Assembly: GCA_037952775.1 (NCBI GenBank) | Contig: JBANAY010000003.1 | Coordinates: 32,612,001 to 32,676,000 of the forward strand | DNA from: Clonostachys chloroleuca | Taxonomy: Eukaryota; Ascomycota; Sordariomycetes; Hypocreales; Bionectriaceae | DNA length: 64,000 nt | Direction: 5' to 3' | Shown here: in pieces, positions 53,064 through 64,000 of the stretch | How positions within the stretch are numbered: the stretch's first letter is position 1 | How the letters are laid out: the number at the start of each line of letters is the position of its first letter | Program-made: the position numbers and the translations under genes | Notes under the pieces: model-generated | Database searches by the model: none | What the model saw: the letters and a program-made list of their open reading frames with translations, nothing else | Told to the model about the DNA's origin: nothing

Positions 53064-56000
53064 CTACTCCAGCCCAAAGTCTATTTCTGCCTGCGTCTGG
53101 GCTTGCCATAATCTATTGGCTGCATTCGATATCACCTCCGCCTTGGCGAGCAGCTTCTCCTCGTACTTCTTGTTGTCTTTGCCCTTCTGACGAAGCTTGT
53201 GTGGCTGGGCTTGCAGTAGAACCGGCACCAGCTCAGACGGGTCAGCGTTGGCGATTGCGCCGACTGTGCGGAACCCGCTCTCCCAGAAGACACGGGCTGT
53301 CCGGCTCTTGACGAAGGGAATCTTGGCCAATTCCAGCAAGTCTGCTCGGGCGCCGGCCATCAGCCTGTCAGAGAAGTGGTCTAGAGTGGCAGCCAGGATT
53401 CCCCAGCCCATTTGCTCGCAAAACTTGATCATCCCCGCTGCGAAGCCCTGGCAGGTCTGTGAGAGGTTTTGGACGGTCCCTCGAGGCACCTCGTACTTTT
53501 GTGCAACGACGTGGACCGGAACCTCGTTGCACAAGTCGCGTAGCTGCAAGGCAAAGTAGAAGCGGCGGTATATTTTGGCTTGCTTCTTTTCCTCTGGCGT
53601 AGACTCTTTCATTGTCGCACCTTGTGCCCTATTTCCATTGTTAAAAAAAAACTAATAACCCTTAGGTGAGAGAGTGAGCTGGTGAAAAAAGGGAAGTACT
53701 TGCAGTCGAATGATGGTGGCCGGCTGGATCCCCAGAATGCGGAGGACACGAAATCCACTGTCGTCGAGAGACCCCATTTCGTCTCTGAAGACTTGCCAAT
53801 TGACAGCTGCGGCAAAGTCTTGCACAGGGGTGAATGTGTATAAAATATGCATGTCTCCATCCATTACGAAAGCCTTTAGTGCCCTACTGAGCTCCGCATG
53901 GATGAAGACACCATCGTCAGGGTCCAATGCGGAAGCCACAACGGCTTTGCCAAGTTGTGTTGCTGAATAGCTCCCATACCCATCTTCTACGACAAATCCG
54001 AGTTCAGTAACTTCCTTGAGGCCGGTATATAATAGTTGATCAATATGTTCAGTCCCATGAGTATATCGTAAGAGGGACTTTTGAAAGTGTTCCCGAATAG
54101 ATTCGTGACTGGTAGCAAGCCTGACTGAGATGACTTCCAAAAGTGCCCTATTAGTAGTATTAGCAGCCATTCAGCATGTAGAGCTGAGCGGAGGAGATAG
54201 ATACCTGTGAAAACGACGGTTCTCATTGTTGAGGCAGCTGATGACTTCTGGTAAATCGGCATGCATAAGCTCTACAACCTGTTCTAGGTCGCCCTCACGA
54301 CAGCACAGATAAGTCTCTCCAACAGGTGCCTTGCCTTGCCTGCCAGCACGGCCCCTCATCTGTCGCAGAAGGGCCGGACCAACGAAGTCCCGCCCCATAC
54401 GAGCATTATGAAGTATTACTCTGCGAGCTGGTCTATCTCCATGTTAATTAGGGAGCTGCAAAACCATGGTGTTGCGTGGGGGCGAGCTTACAGATTGATA
54501 CCAGCAGCAAGGCTGCATGTAGCAACACAGACGAGGATTGCACCTGAGTCGTATGCAGCGGCTACGAGCTCTCTCTCCTCTGTTGTTAAGCCAGCCTTAA
54601 AAATAAGTGTTAGAAACAACCTGGGTTGTGACATATGTGGAAACTTACGTCTATTGCAGATGGTTAATTTAACGCGTGGTGACCCGATGCAATCTGCATA
54701 GGATATGGCACGTTTTGGAACTTACGGTGGAACGCAACACCTTGCAAAACTGTTTCCCCTAATACCGGATCTAATCCAGTCGAGAGACTGCGTAGATCCT
54801 CCAGCAATTCTGTTCTTTTTTCAAGAAGCTCTGGGCTGATCTCGTATGGCTGTGGCATCACCCGACTAATCCAGCGGGCATCCGATTCGCAGGATCCGCG
54901 ACTGCCAGCAAAGACCAGTACTCCGTGACCTGCCGAGGCAGTCTCATAAGCAAGAGAGACGACTGAGTTCAGGACTGACTCAGTGAGCTCTTTGTGTTCT
55001 GAAGGCTCAATTCTTCTCATCGCTGAAAGTTTATCTTCCATTGAGCGCTGACTTTTCAGACTAGACGCTGTTTTGAGAAGACTTTGCGTGCTTGCGGCGG
55101 GATAGATGTTTCCTTCACACACCAGGTGCTCGTGAATGGGTACTGGCCGGTATTTCGTCTCGTATGAGTACGCATTGAGCCACTTAGCGATGATATCAAG
55201 ATTCTATGATTGTATTAGCCGAGCCGTGCGAAGTTGAGACTGGATAACACACAGGCAGAGTCGCGCTCATGGCTATTATCTGGACACGCTGTTCCAAACT
55301 CAGTAGTTTGGTCGTCATGAGTTCAAGCAAATAGCCTCGATGGCCATCATCGATCATATGGAGCTCATCCAGCACAACCGCTCGAAGTTGTGAAACCGAG
55401 CAATCATCGATGGCCGTATTGATAAGGGAGTTGGCCTAGACTTTGTATTAGAGCAGAGCAAAAAATTGAAAGGCGAATCCGGAAAAGTATCACACCTTCT
55501 CCAACGTGCAGACACCGATATCGAAGTCATTCCAGGCAGCCCTGATTTTGCCTCCACCGAAGAAGCCGACAACTCGGATGGTGTCCTCGTCGGCCCAACG
55601 TTTCCCGTGTAATGGATTTTGACTACTCTCCGGGGAGTTCTCATCAAACGATAACCCCTGGACGACACCGCGAAGCCAGCGAACTTTCTCCTGAACCAGA
55701 GCCACGTATGGAAGCACAAGCAATGCCTTTGCAGTTTTGTTGTTTATGATTCGTTTCAACATCAAGACTACCCCCAATCAGCAACTGCCTAGAACTAGTT
55801 TCGCATATTCTAGCTTGCGGCGAAACTTACGATCAGCTACCAAGGATTTGCCTCCGCCAGTGGGGGCACAATACACAAGATTTTTAGAACCGCTCAGGAG
55901 TTGGGGTCCTTTTAAGCAATTTTTCTGCCATGGATAGATTTGCTTGATTCCAAGGGAAGCAAAATTCTGCACAAGACGAGGCGGCAGCCCATAAAGCGGG

Positions 56001-56326
56001 TGGGCGAGACTGAGCTCGGGATCATAATCAGACGTTGGCGTGGCTGAAATTGCAACACGCTGAGTCCATTCCGATGGGCCCTCCTCGGGTGTCTCTAAGT
56101 TTACTATTGGGCTGGCAGAAAGCCTCCGAGCAACGCTCGAGGCCGTCGAAGCCCTCTTGAACTGTACTGGGCCTCTACTGATACCCTGCTGATTGCTGGG
56201 AGTGTCACTCGCGGACCAGCTTCTCTTTTGCCCGGCATGGGAGGTAACAGTGGTGAACGTTGTTGAACGCTCGTCATTTGCCGCTGTGAGACTCGTTTTG
56301 TGCAAGATGCCTTGCATGCTATTCAT
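53064..56326 (-). CDS. HELQ: HELQ/Hel308-type DNA repair helicase with a 2-base exon and a GC-AG intron
   Basis: Superfamily 2 3'-5' DNA helicase for replication-fork and crosslink repair; fungal copies are often labelled DNA polymerase theta, but there is no polymerase domain. Minus-strand exons: 55831-56326, 55496-55767, 55253-55435, 54726-55203, 54649-54650, 54492-54595, 54205-54432, 53704-54147, 53064-53628; 923 residues. Motifs: Q-like [17 protein letters not shown] (about 160), II DELH (about 279), III MSATLPN (across exons 3/4), [26 protein letters not shown] (across a splice), [12 protein letters not shown] (about 537-542). A winged helix and the HELQ C-terminal domain follow ([36 protein letters not shown]). 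The second His of HHAGL (codon 477) is complete only if the two bases at 54649-54650 form an exon. Intron 53629-53703 starts with GC and restores [11 protein letters not shown]. With both, the total is exactly 924 codons. Confidence 0.9.
54649..54650 (-). other. Two-nucleotide microexon (AC) of the helicase gene
   Basis: On the minus strand the two bases AC sit between an acceptor (TGCAATAG) and a donor (GTAAGTTTCC). The preceding intron (54651-54725, 75 bases) starts GTAAGTTCC and has ATTAAC about 16 bases before its acceptor. The following intron (54596-54648, 53 bases) has TTCTAACAC about 15 bases before its acceptor TTTTAAG. The preceding exon ends on the first base of a codon and the following one starts on a whole codon (GCT), so exactly two bases are needed between them; C+AC gives His and the conserved FHHAGLT. 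Confidence 0.7.
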
Positions 56327-59300
56327 TATGAGGAAACATCAAACCTTCCCAGAGCGGTTGCTATAAGGTTCTGGATACTCTGGCCGTGGGAAAAAGCAAC
56401 AGAACCCTGTCATTGGGAATCAGGAACCGCGCGATGCGATGCAATGCGATGGGACGTGACTTTACGTGAAGCAGTGTAACGCGAGATCACGTGATAGAGA
56501 ACACCGGATTACGCAGCCAGACCCATTACGCTCGGCTCTCAGCGTCATCAGGGTTGGATAAGAGCCGGTGGCACTTCGTATTACAGGCAGCACCTACGGC
56601 ATAACCCAGGCGGCCCCTTGGCTGCCTGGTGGAAAGAACGGCCACGGGCGAATGCCGGTACCTCCTCCCTTGGTGAGACCGAAGTTTCAAATGCCAGCGA
56701 TTTTTACGGAGCCCATTTTAGTGGAAGAGTCCTGAGATGAACCCCTGACCTACAGATTCTGGCAGGTTTATAATTACGCCGGACGCAATGGTTCTTCTGG
56801 GGTCTTTCCAGGTGCCCCCTTCCCTCGTCCCTGACTCGAGCGATTCCGGGTCTGCAAGGAAATGCAGCCTCCACCTCATATCATCATCGTCTCGCCCCGG
56901 CCCGGCACCTGTAATGGTACCCAACAGTGATCGCCCTCTCCAGCTGCGTCGCCGCGATAGAAAAAGCTGGGTCCTTCTCTTCAGGCATTAATGCTAGCCT
57001 CCCTTTAATTCTGTGATATGAATGAAGCGCCTGTCGTCGTATGGCAAAAGGGAGGGCATAAAACCGTCATTTTATGTGCGAGGTGACATGCACAAAACAC
57101 GAGGGTTGTGTAACACAGGTCAAGGGCTTCGTCTCAATCTATGAACACCAAGCCTCAAGGAGATGAGATAATTGGCCAGCATGGTGCGAAATAAAATACG
57201 TGGGCTACTCGCCACATAAATAGTCTCCAGTAGTTGGAATGTGGCGGTATGAACAGGAGAAATATCTTTCTTTGGCTGGCATGATGTAGGTAATGAGGGC
57301 CTGTCTGTGAAGGGTGGGCTTTTTGGATGTGCAACCTGATCGACGGCTGTGAGGATCGTCCCAAGAAACGTGCGGGCGCTGGCTTGAGAATATGCATTGT
57401 GGAGATAGACGTCATGTAGCCTTTCGCCCTGTCTGGAACTGCATCCTGGTTCGAGGTGCTGCGAGAGTTGTTTGCTCCCAGCAAACAATAGCCGATAAGG
57501 AAAACGCTCCCGTGCTGTTGAAAGAATCTCAGGCTGGGCAATCAGCTACCGAGGCAGGGCAAGGCATGGGATGGGATTGGAGTCGATACCGCAGGTAAGG
57601 GGGGGGAAGTTGGTCCACTCAGGACTCATCTTATTCAGCGTGCGCCACATGTCTAGAGCCACTCAAACGCGGGGCGTCCCTGACACCAGCACTACATCAG
57701 GGCACGGCTGCAGACCGATTTGCAGGGCTTCTCAGGGCTACCCCACCGCCCGTCATTGGCTGGCGTTGGAGACCTTGCGTACCAACCAGTTCATCGGTAC
57801 GCTGGTGTCGGTCTTCGGGTGTACCTCCGCCCTCACCTCTGCACCGCCGGTGCACCAAGTACCCTTGGGTAGCACTATGTGCGTGCGACGGAGGTTAATA
57901 GTGGGTGGCTCTAAAGTAATGCCCTTGGGTACTAGGTATGATGCTAGCACGGCTCGATAGCCCTGGGTCAATGTTTGCTCTGATGACGGCCCAGGCAATT
58001 CTATCTTCCCAAATCCCGGGCGGTGGTCTTGTCGGGTCTTTCCAGTAGTTTCCACAGGCAAGCATCTGCACAGCCGCGCCTGGAAACAGGCTCGGTCGCT
58101 GTCGCTGCAAATCATCATGTGGCCAGCCGCCCTGCCAGCTGTCGGCAGTAAGGTATTGGAATTTAATCTCTCCAGGGTGTCTTGTCGAAAACCAGCAGAG
58201 GAGGGCCATGGGTGATTTTTGTTTGGCACGTGGACAGGTGCAGAGAAGGCAGAGTTATGTCCGGTGCGCTCTGGGCAGCCCTGCCTGGCGGCCCTGGGAT
58301 GAGGTCAGGCCGGGTGTCCTCTGCTGCATCCCGCCATGACGACCTGAGGCAGATGGCACACCAAAAGGGACCGGAAGTACCTCCCAAGGTTTCGTCGAGG
58401 CAGACAGGGTAGGGCAGGGGGGTGAGGGGGTGTGTGGGGGCAAACTATGAGCTGCAATCACTTAACCCAAAGCTTCCCCGTCGAGCGGCTTCCACTCGCC
58501 AATCCAACTACAGTCGATTATCTGCAGGCTCCAACACGGCACGTTGCACATTACTCGGGTGGCCGCCACCTCTAGTAAATTCTGGTCAGCAAGAATTCAT
58601 TTGGATACTCGGTTTTCTGGTAAAAGAAGAAGAGATGGGGACAAAACAGAGCCTCCGGCGCTTGTCTCCCCCGCCCAGATGGGCCGCCCTAGTGTGCGAG
58701 TTGATTCAGCAGGTAATTATTAGATTCGGTACTGGAGCCTGTGCTTGCTTTTTGGGTTCCCGCCCGCGTTTGTAGGCAGGAATCAAGGCAAGGTAACGCA
58801 GCCTTCCATCGTACTTCGACAATGGCCCATCCCTGCGCTCTGGAAAGGGACGACGGCACACTACCCACTCACACACCATTGTACATGGCACGCTGCTTTG
58901 TTTGTACGTCCATGTGCACTCAGACCGTAATCATAATTCACCAACATGCCTTGACAAGCGATTGGAGGGCAGCTACGAGAAGGAACGTCGCCAATGGGAG
59001 GGTGGCACACAGTTGGCCAGTGAGTCAAGCGGCGGCAGATAGTGAGTAGTAACGTGATTATCTTATAGAGGCCCAAGAGTGCGCGCCACTCTTGGTTTCT
59101 CTGCTACCAGCGATCTGCATGGGACAGTGCAGCGCTCAGATCCGTATCGTCGCCTACACCCGCATCAATGACGGTTGAGGTGGTGCTGGATCTTGGGGGC
59201 TAATTCCTTGCCGTCTGGAGATCCAGAGCAGCGGGTGGTGGTGGTGGTCCGCTGTTCTAGATTCTCGTGGGCGAGAAACCAGAGCGCGCCCGTTGGTCCT

Positions 59301-62300
59301 AGGCTTGACGGCCTGTGGTGATGGTGGGCGTCGCTGATCTCTCTCGAGCCCACAAAAAGTTGATCCCACCAACCCCAAAACAGAGAGTGGCTGGGGAAGC
59401 ATTGTTCCAGCTTTTTCATCAATGTTAGTTCGGAGTCTGAGGCTAGCTTGTGGGCGTCGCCGTTGGGCAACCACCGACGAAAAATAATAATTCGATTCTC
59501 AGTATAATGATGGGCATCTGAGCAGAATAAGGGGATCGAAATAGCGAGCTGATGGATGACATGTAAGAACCATTTGTGCACCATACCCGCCCTGGCCGTT
59601 GCAGTGACTTCTTGGTGTCGATGGGTGGATGCAACATCGTTGACGATGCCCTATGCTAAACGTCAAACCTGATGCGAACGCCCCTCTTCCTCCCCCCTCT
59701 ACAAGCAAACCGTCTACAGGAAAAGTATCGACCAAATACTCCGAGAGCTGGGCGTAACGGTTGAGTATGGCCAAGTGGAGCGACGAAGGAGCTGTAATTA
59801 TTCTTCTAGGCTCTGTTCATTTTGGGTAGGTGAGAAGAGGATGATCGCGCTGGAGGAAAATGTCACGATTAACGCCAGGGTCAGCCAGTGGACCGACCAG
59901 GGTAAAGAAACAGTGGCGGAAAATGCGGATGAGCTGGCATGACCACTGGTTATCATACCGGCTCGCCTATTTCCCAGGGCTCCCCGAGGCAGCTCCGACA
60001 GATCGCAGGCTGGGTCAAAGGGTCTGCTGAGGGAACAATCCCCAAGCCTCAGAAGCTCACGCTCACACTACCGACTTGGCACCTGCCTAGTGAGCAACCC
60101 ATATGGGCGAAGGTGTATGATGTGGCCATGCAAATGGCAACAGCCGGTAAGCGCAAATGTCTGGCGGAGATCGCCCACGCCAGATACTGGTTTAGTTTCC
60201 GCCATCGCTGGTGCGGTGAGCCTATGGTGTCATCAATCAACCTGCTACCTGTTAGCTGCAGCCTGCTGGGAGCCGAGGGCTATTCTTATTATTATACGCC
60301 TGTTCTTCTTAATTGCCAGAAATATACATTGACCAATGCCGCTCGCTCCAGGTGTCCAACTGGATCACTGCGCAGCGCCGCTTTTAGAGCGAACGTCAGG
60401 CCGTCCACCCTACCCGGCAAGCGGGCAAACCGTGAAGCAGAGACTTGGAATGAGCTTTTCTCAATCTGCCGAATTAAGACTCGGTGTTCAGAATGAGGTT
60501 CCTGGTTAGCTCTGCGAACCTGAGATCAAAGAGACAAGTCAAATTAGCGCCTGGGCTACTCAGCCAAACCCCAATATTGTCCAAGCATTACGTCGCTGGG
60601 CCTCAATGTGTGACTGATCACCTGGGAATTTACACGGGGAAAGTTAAGTCATTCCGAGAAGGCAGCACGGATCAATCGGGCCTGAATATGCAAATGTTAT
60701 TCACCTGGGCGCCTTGGAGCCACAAACCTTCTTCGCTCCCCCTTCTTAGCCGCTCCAGCACAGCCTTGCCAGGGCGGCCGCGATCAACTGAAATCTGCGC
60801 CTATCTGGATCGAACAAACTCGGGTTGGATGTATCTTGTTAAGATGTGTATCTTGGTCGCAGCCTTGCTCTGACCATTTCTCTGCCACTGCCGTAAGCAA
60901 GGTTTGTCGCTGCTGGTAATTTTGATCTCGACATCCCGCTCCCCACCCTTTCCCGTTCGCCACCTCTCAGACTGTCATGAGCACACCGTATGTTTTGGGA
61001 ATCCGGGCAGTGGGATATCAAACGCAATAGCACAGATGGCAGACAATCCAGCGCTCCGATGCCAACGCGCATATCGTCATAGTAGTTTGGCTGCACTAAT
61101 CTCAGAATCGATATAATTCCTCCAAAGGGCCGGGGGGCTCTGATGAGACACCAGCCTACGCCAAGCTGAGCCAAAGCAATAACGGCACCGGCGCTAAGTC
61201 AAGCTTGGGCATGGCACACTGATTTTAACATACCTACCGACGGTAATACTATGGATTTCCTTACCTTCTATGTGTATCCATCGCCGCCCTCACACCTACC
61301 TCCTCACCTATACAGAGCCCATCAACCCACACCCCCCTAAAAGAGGACATGGCTCGTCGCAGCGCTTGGCTGCATGTCTCTTTCAAATAGGAAACAGTAA
61401 ATGCATATACCAAAAGCCGGTGGGAAAGTGCGGGCTGGCAGCTACGAAGGGTGTCGCGGTCATGGGCGATGGATGTCGCAAGCCCTATCTAAGCCGCCGC
61501 CACGGGTATGCTGGCCAAGGCAGGGTTCATTTTAGGGGATTATTACATGCTACATGGAGAGCCCCGAAGAGCCCCCAACTGTGAGTCGTGACCCGGGGCG
61601 AGGCCGCCGAGGGCAGCGCAGGAGACAGTATCGAGTCTGGGAGCATGGAGTGGAAAAGGAAGACGACGTGTCGGCGACGGTCCAGATGATGGAGCGGGCG
61701 ACGGCCTGAATAGGTGGTGGTACCTCTCTGACACCGCGCCTCGTAGAATTTGGGTTGAGATTCATCCGCTCCTCCTCGTGCCGTGCTTGTCCTTGGTGCA
61801 GAGCCAGATGGACCCGTGTGGGGACTGAGGTAGAGGTATTAGAGGTAAGTGGAGGGTGTTGGAGGCACTAAGGCAACGGATGGCAGCAAGGGGGCACCGC
61901 GAGAGGTCAACGCAGGTCGCTGCCTATTGTGCTGCCAGCCGTGCAGCCGCAGAGACCAGTTAGCGAGTACCAGGCTGAACCTGGCGGCTAGCTCCGCCCC
62001 CGTGCGCTGTTAGGAAAGTGGAGCCTGGATGAGCCTGGTCCTGGTCCTGGTCCTGCGCAGGCGGCGCCAGCAGGACGTTTCCATTTCTGCTTTTTGTCCC
62101 GGTACTCTCTCAGAGCGTAGAGCAGAGCAGAGAGAGCAGAGTACCTTGCCTTATTACTTCACTCACACACCTCTGGGAACCTTCATCTTTCTTCTCTCTT
62201 CCTCCTTCGCTCATGCATGCTCAATCCGGTCCCCATGGCATGGGTGAGCTCCTGATCGATTTGACCGTCCCTGTGAATCCTCTCTTTCAAGTCGGCCGTC

Positions 62301-62448
62301 GCGACTGATTCCAACTTTCTTTTCCTTTTTGAGTCCCCTCATCGACTGAGTCTCACACGCGCGCCCCAACTCACCTCTCCCGGGCATGCATCCATACGTG
62401 ATCGCCCTCACTCTCTTAATCACACATACCTAGCAGTTTACTGCCCTG
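56327..62448. other. Large gene-free region upstream of the Snt2-like gene
   Basis: 6.1 kb between two divergent genes, the largest gap in the window. Open frames up to 185 codons occur (for example 59939-60496 plus) but show neither domain nor splicing logic. Small features: GCGAT/GCAAT near-repeats at 56431-56450, two CACGTGA cores (about 56463-56468 as TACGTGA and 56487-56493 as TCACGTGA), T(GGTCC) repeats at 62037-62056 and an AGAGCAG-rich patch at 62118-62142. The final 650 bases are pyrimidine-rich, like a long leader. Such length is common upstream of developmental regulators, or the region may hold non-coding RNA; neither is shown by sequence. Confidence 0.5.
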
Positions 62449-63780
62449 ATGGCACAGCAGAATGTAAGTCCTCACGAATCTCAATCTCAAATAATACCGA
62501 ATATATGCATTCGTATATGACCGTATTCATTTTCACCTCCGTCGCTTTTTCTCTTTTCAATCATTCCCGGGCGTCTATATCAGAATGCTAATTCTCGTCG
62601 CAGGACTCAAAGCTCAATGAGGCGGACGGCAAGTCCGCCAGCGAGCAGATGTCTGGCTCTTCCGGGCAGGATGCATTAGACAAGGACGCCGCTGCGGAAA
62701 TGGCTGCTCCATATGGCACTCGCTCTCGCAACAGACCACGTCCCAATTACGCAGAGGACAACTACGACGTGGAGATGTATGACTATGATGCTGAGAAAAA
62801 TCAGAATGACACCAAACGGCCATCGCGGCAGTCTAATGGCGCGAGCCATGGTGAGAATGGCCGCGCGAATGCGGCTTCACGCAAATCGTTGGGAGATGAT
62901 GCCAAAGCCGGGTCGTCGCAGAATGGTGGTGGTTCCAAGGAACAGACCTCCAGCGGTGGTGGCACAGGAACGCCGCAGGCGACCCATGCATCCTCCTCCA
63001 CCACCACCAACGCGTCGTCGCAGCCATCGAGGAAGCGCAAGGCTGGCAATGCAGCAAACCAGCAAACCAAGGAAACAGCCGTATCGTCAACGAGGAAGAC
63101 GGGCAATTCGGCGCAGACCTCGTCAACCTCATACCCCGAGTCAAATGTGCTGACATTTTCAAATTGCAAGGCCCGCCCGCAGAACGGGCGGCTGGTGGCC
63201 GACGATGGGACGGTGTTGGAGGCAAATGGTACGTACTCGATTGGAGTACCTAGTGGCACCATTCACAGCGTGATCCACCGCTAACTTTGACTCTAGATCA
63301 TGTGTACCTCGTGTGTGAGCCGCCTGGAGAACCGTACTATCTGGGGCGCATCATGGAGTTTCTGCACCCGCAGAATGACACGTCCAAGCCCGTCGATGCG
63401 CTGCGCATCAATTGGTTTTATCGCCCTCGGGACATCGGCCGCAAGGTGCACGACACGCGCATTGTGTTCGCAACGATGCACTCGGACATCAGTCCCCTGA
63501 CAGCACTCCGAGGAAAGTGTCAGATCCGGCACAGGGTGGAGATCAAAAACATGGATGAGTATCGTCGTACGCCGGACAATTTCTGGTTCGAAAAGCTCTA
63601 CGACCGCTACATCCAGAAAAACTACGACTTGATCCCGACGTCGGGCATTGTCAACGTGCCGGAAAAAGTCAAAAAGGTCCTCGACGAGCGCTGGAAGTTT
63701 GTCTTGGTTGAGCAGGGTCGAGGCAAAGAGCTGACTAGCGCCGTCAAGTCCTGCAAGAGATGCACTGGCTACTGTGCAAG
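62449..63780 (+). CDS. BAH-domain chromatin protein, Snt2-like, 3' end outside window
   Basis: First part of a chromatin reader; in yeast Snt2 combines BAH, PHD and SANT domains in the Snt2C/Rpd3 histone deacetylase complex. Exons visible: 62449-62463 (15 bases, MAQQN), 62604-63228, 63297-63780, then a donor GTACGT at 63781. About 165 disordered residues include TRSRNRPRPNYAEDNYDVEM and Ser/Thr/Gly-rich low-complexity sequence. The BAH domain starts near residue 214: DHVYLVCEPPGEPYYLGRIM, WFYRPRDIGRKVHDTRIVFA, and CQIRHRVEI. It is followed by GRGKELTSAVKSCKRCTGYC, the first zinc ligands of a PHD-type finger. I could not place the next acceptor with confidence; AGs exist at 63882-63883 and 63907-63908 but the continuation does not read as a PHD finger, so the next exon may lie beyond 64000. 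Assignment to Snt2 rests on the BAH plus CKRC arrangement. Confidence 0.8.
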
Positions 63781-64000
63781 GTACGTACCTGCTGCCCTAC
63801 TTGCCATCAATCACATCCATCCCAGCCCATCCCATCCCACCTATCCGTCATTTTCCTCTCTTTTGGGGGCTCCCTGCAATTAGTCACCTCAGCCGCCGCT
63901 CCTTTAGGTGTGGTTCGTTCCCTCCCACTACACCGCCGCACCTGCGATACCTGTGAATTGTTTGGTCGTCTGTGTGTGTGGTGTGCGCGTTTCATCAAGC

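Noticed and set aside
54651..54695. Longer middle exon of 20 or 45 bases instead of the 2-base exon in the helicase gene
   Set aside because: The 45-base version breaks the frame; the 20-base version keeps it but needs the weak donor GTTAAA and inserts seven residues into the conserved HHAGL motif.
57430..57470. tRNA B-box-like sequence CTGGTTCGAGG
   Set aside because: No A box at the proper distance and no cloverleaf pairing seen.
59939..60496. 185-codon frame in the large intergenic region
   Set aside because: No domain, irregular composition, no neighbouring exons; consistent with chance in 6 kb.

Overview
This is a gene-dense piece of a filamentous ascomycete genome, most likely a Sordariomycete (Hypocreales is an inference from the gene set, not shown by the sequence). 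Nearly every gene is broken by short introns with GT..AG ends and CTAAC-like branch points. There are no operons. Genes lie in divergent pairs sharing promoters or in convergent pairs 0.2-0.5 kb apart. I see no transposon, CRISPR array, rRNA, tRNA or secondary-metabolite cluster.

Layout. 1-10 kb: a GNAT acetyltransferase cut by the left edge, the mRNA-export adaptor Yra1/ALYREF, a 3.5-kb gap, a small six-cysteine secreted peptide with a heptad-repeat propeptide, a 6-phosphogluconate-dehydrogenase-like oxidoreductase and an unrecognised, probably mitochondrial protein. 10-24 kb: valyl-tRNA synthetase, the spliceosomal helicase Prp28, mitoribosomal protein mL59, the diphthamide J-protein Dph4, a 14-3-3 protein, then 2.8 kb without genes and the mitochondrial ATPase inhibitor. 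24-40 kb: nucleoporin Nsp1, an acidic aftiphilin-like protein, eIF2-gamma, a four-TM membrane protein resembling HAM-8, a 2.5-kb AT-rich stretch with a 22-bp tandem repeat, and eIF4A. 40-64 kb: an F-box/JmjC protein, a CCCH-SMR protein, a Tvp38-like membrane protein, an unrecognised protein with Cys-Pro motifs, a proline iminopeptidase, a HELQ-type DNA helicase, a 6.1-kb gap, and the start of a BAH-domain Snt2-like chromatin protein cut by the right edge.

Most genes are housekeeping: RNA processing and export (Yra1, Prp28, Nsp1), translation (ValRS, eIF2-gamma, eIF4A, mL59, Dph4), mitochondria (ATPase inhibitor, mL59, ValRS) and genome or chromatin maintenance (HELQ, JmjC, Snt2). They are neighbours, not a pathway.

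The most interesting signals are in gene structure. (1) The HELQ-type helicase reads correctly only with a 2-nucleotide exon, and further on with a GC-AG intron; with both, the model is exactly 924 codons. (2) Valyl-tRNA synthetase has an in-frame, arginine-rich, AUG-less extension headed by tandem ACG codons, which looks like a non-AUG-initiated mitochondrial targeting sequence. (3) Four conserved genes (Yra1, Nsp1, CCCH-SMR, Tvp38) each lack exactly one base, three of them in G/C-rich runs, which points to deletion errors in the assembly rather than four broken genes.
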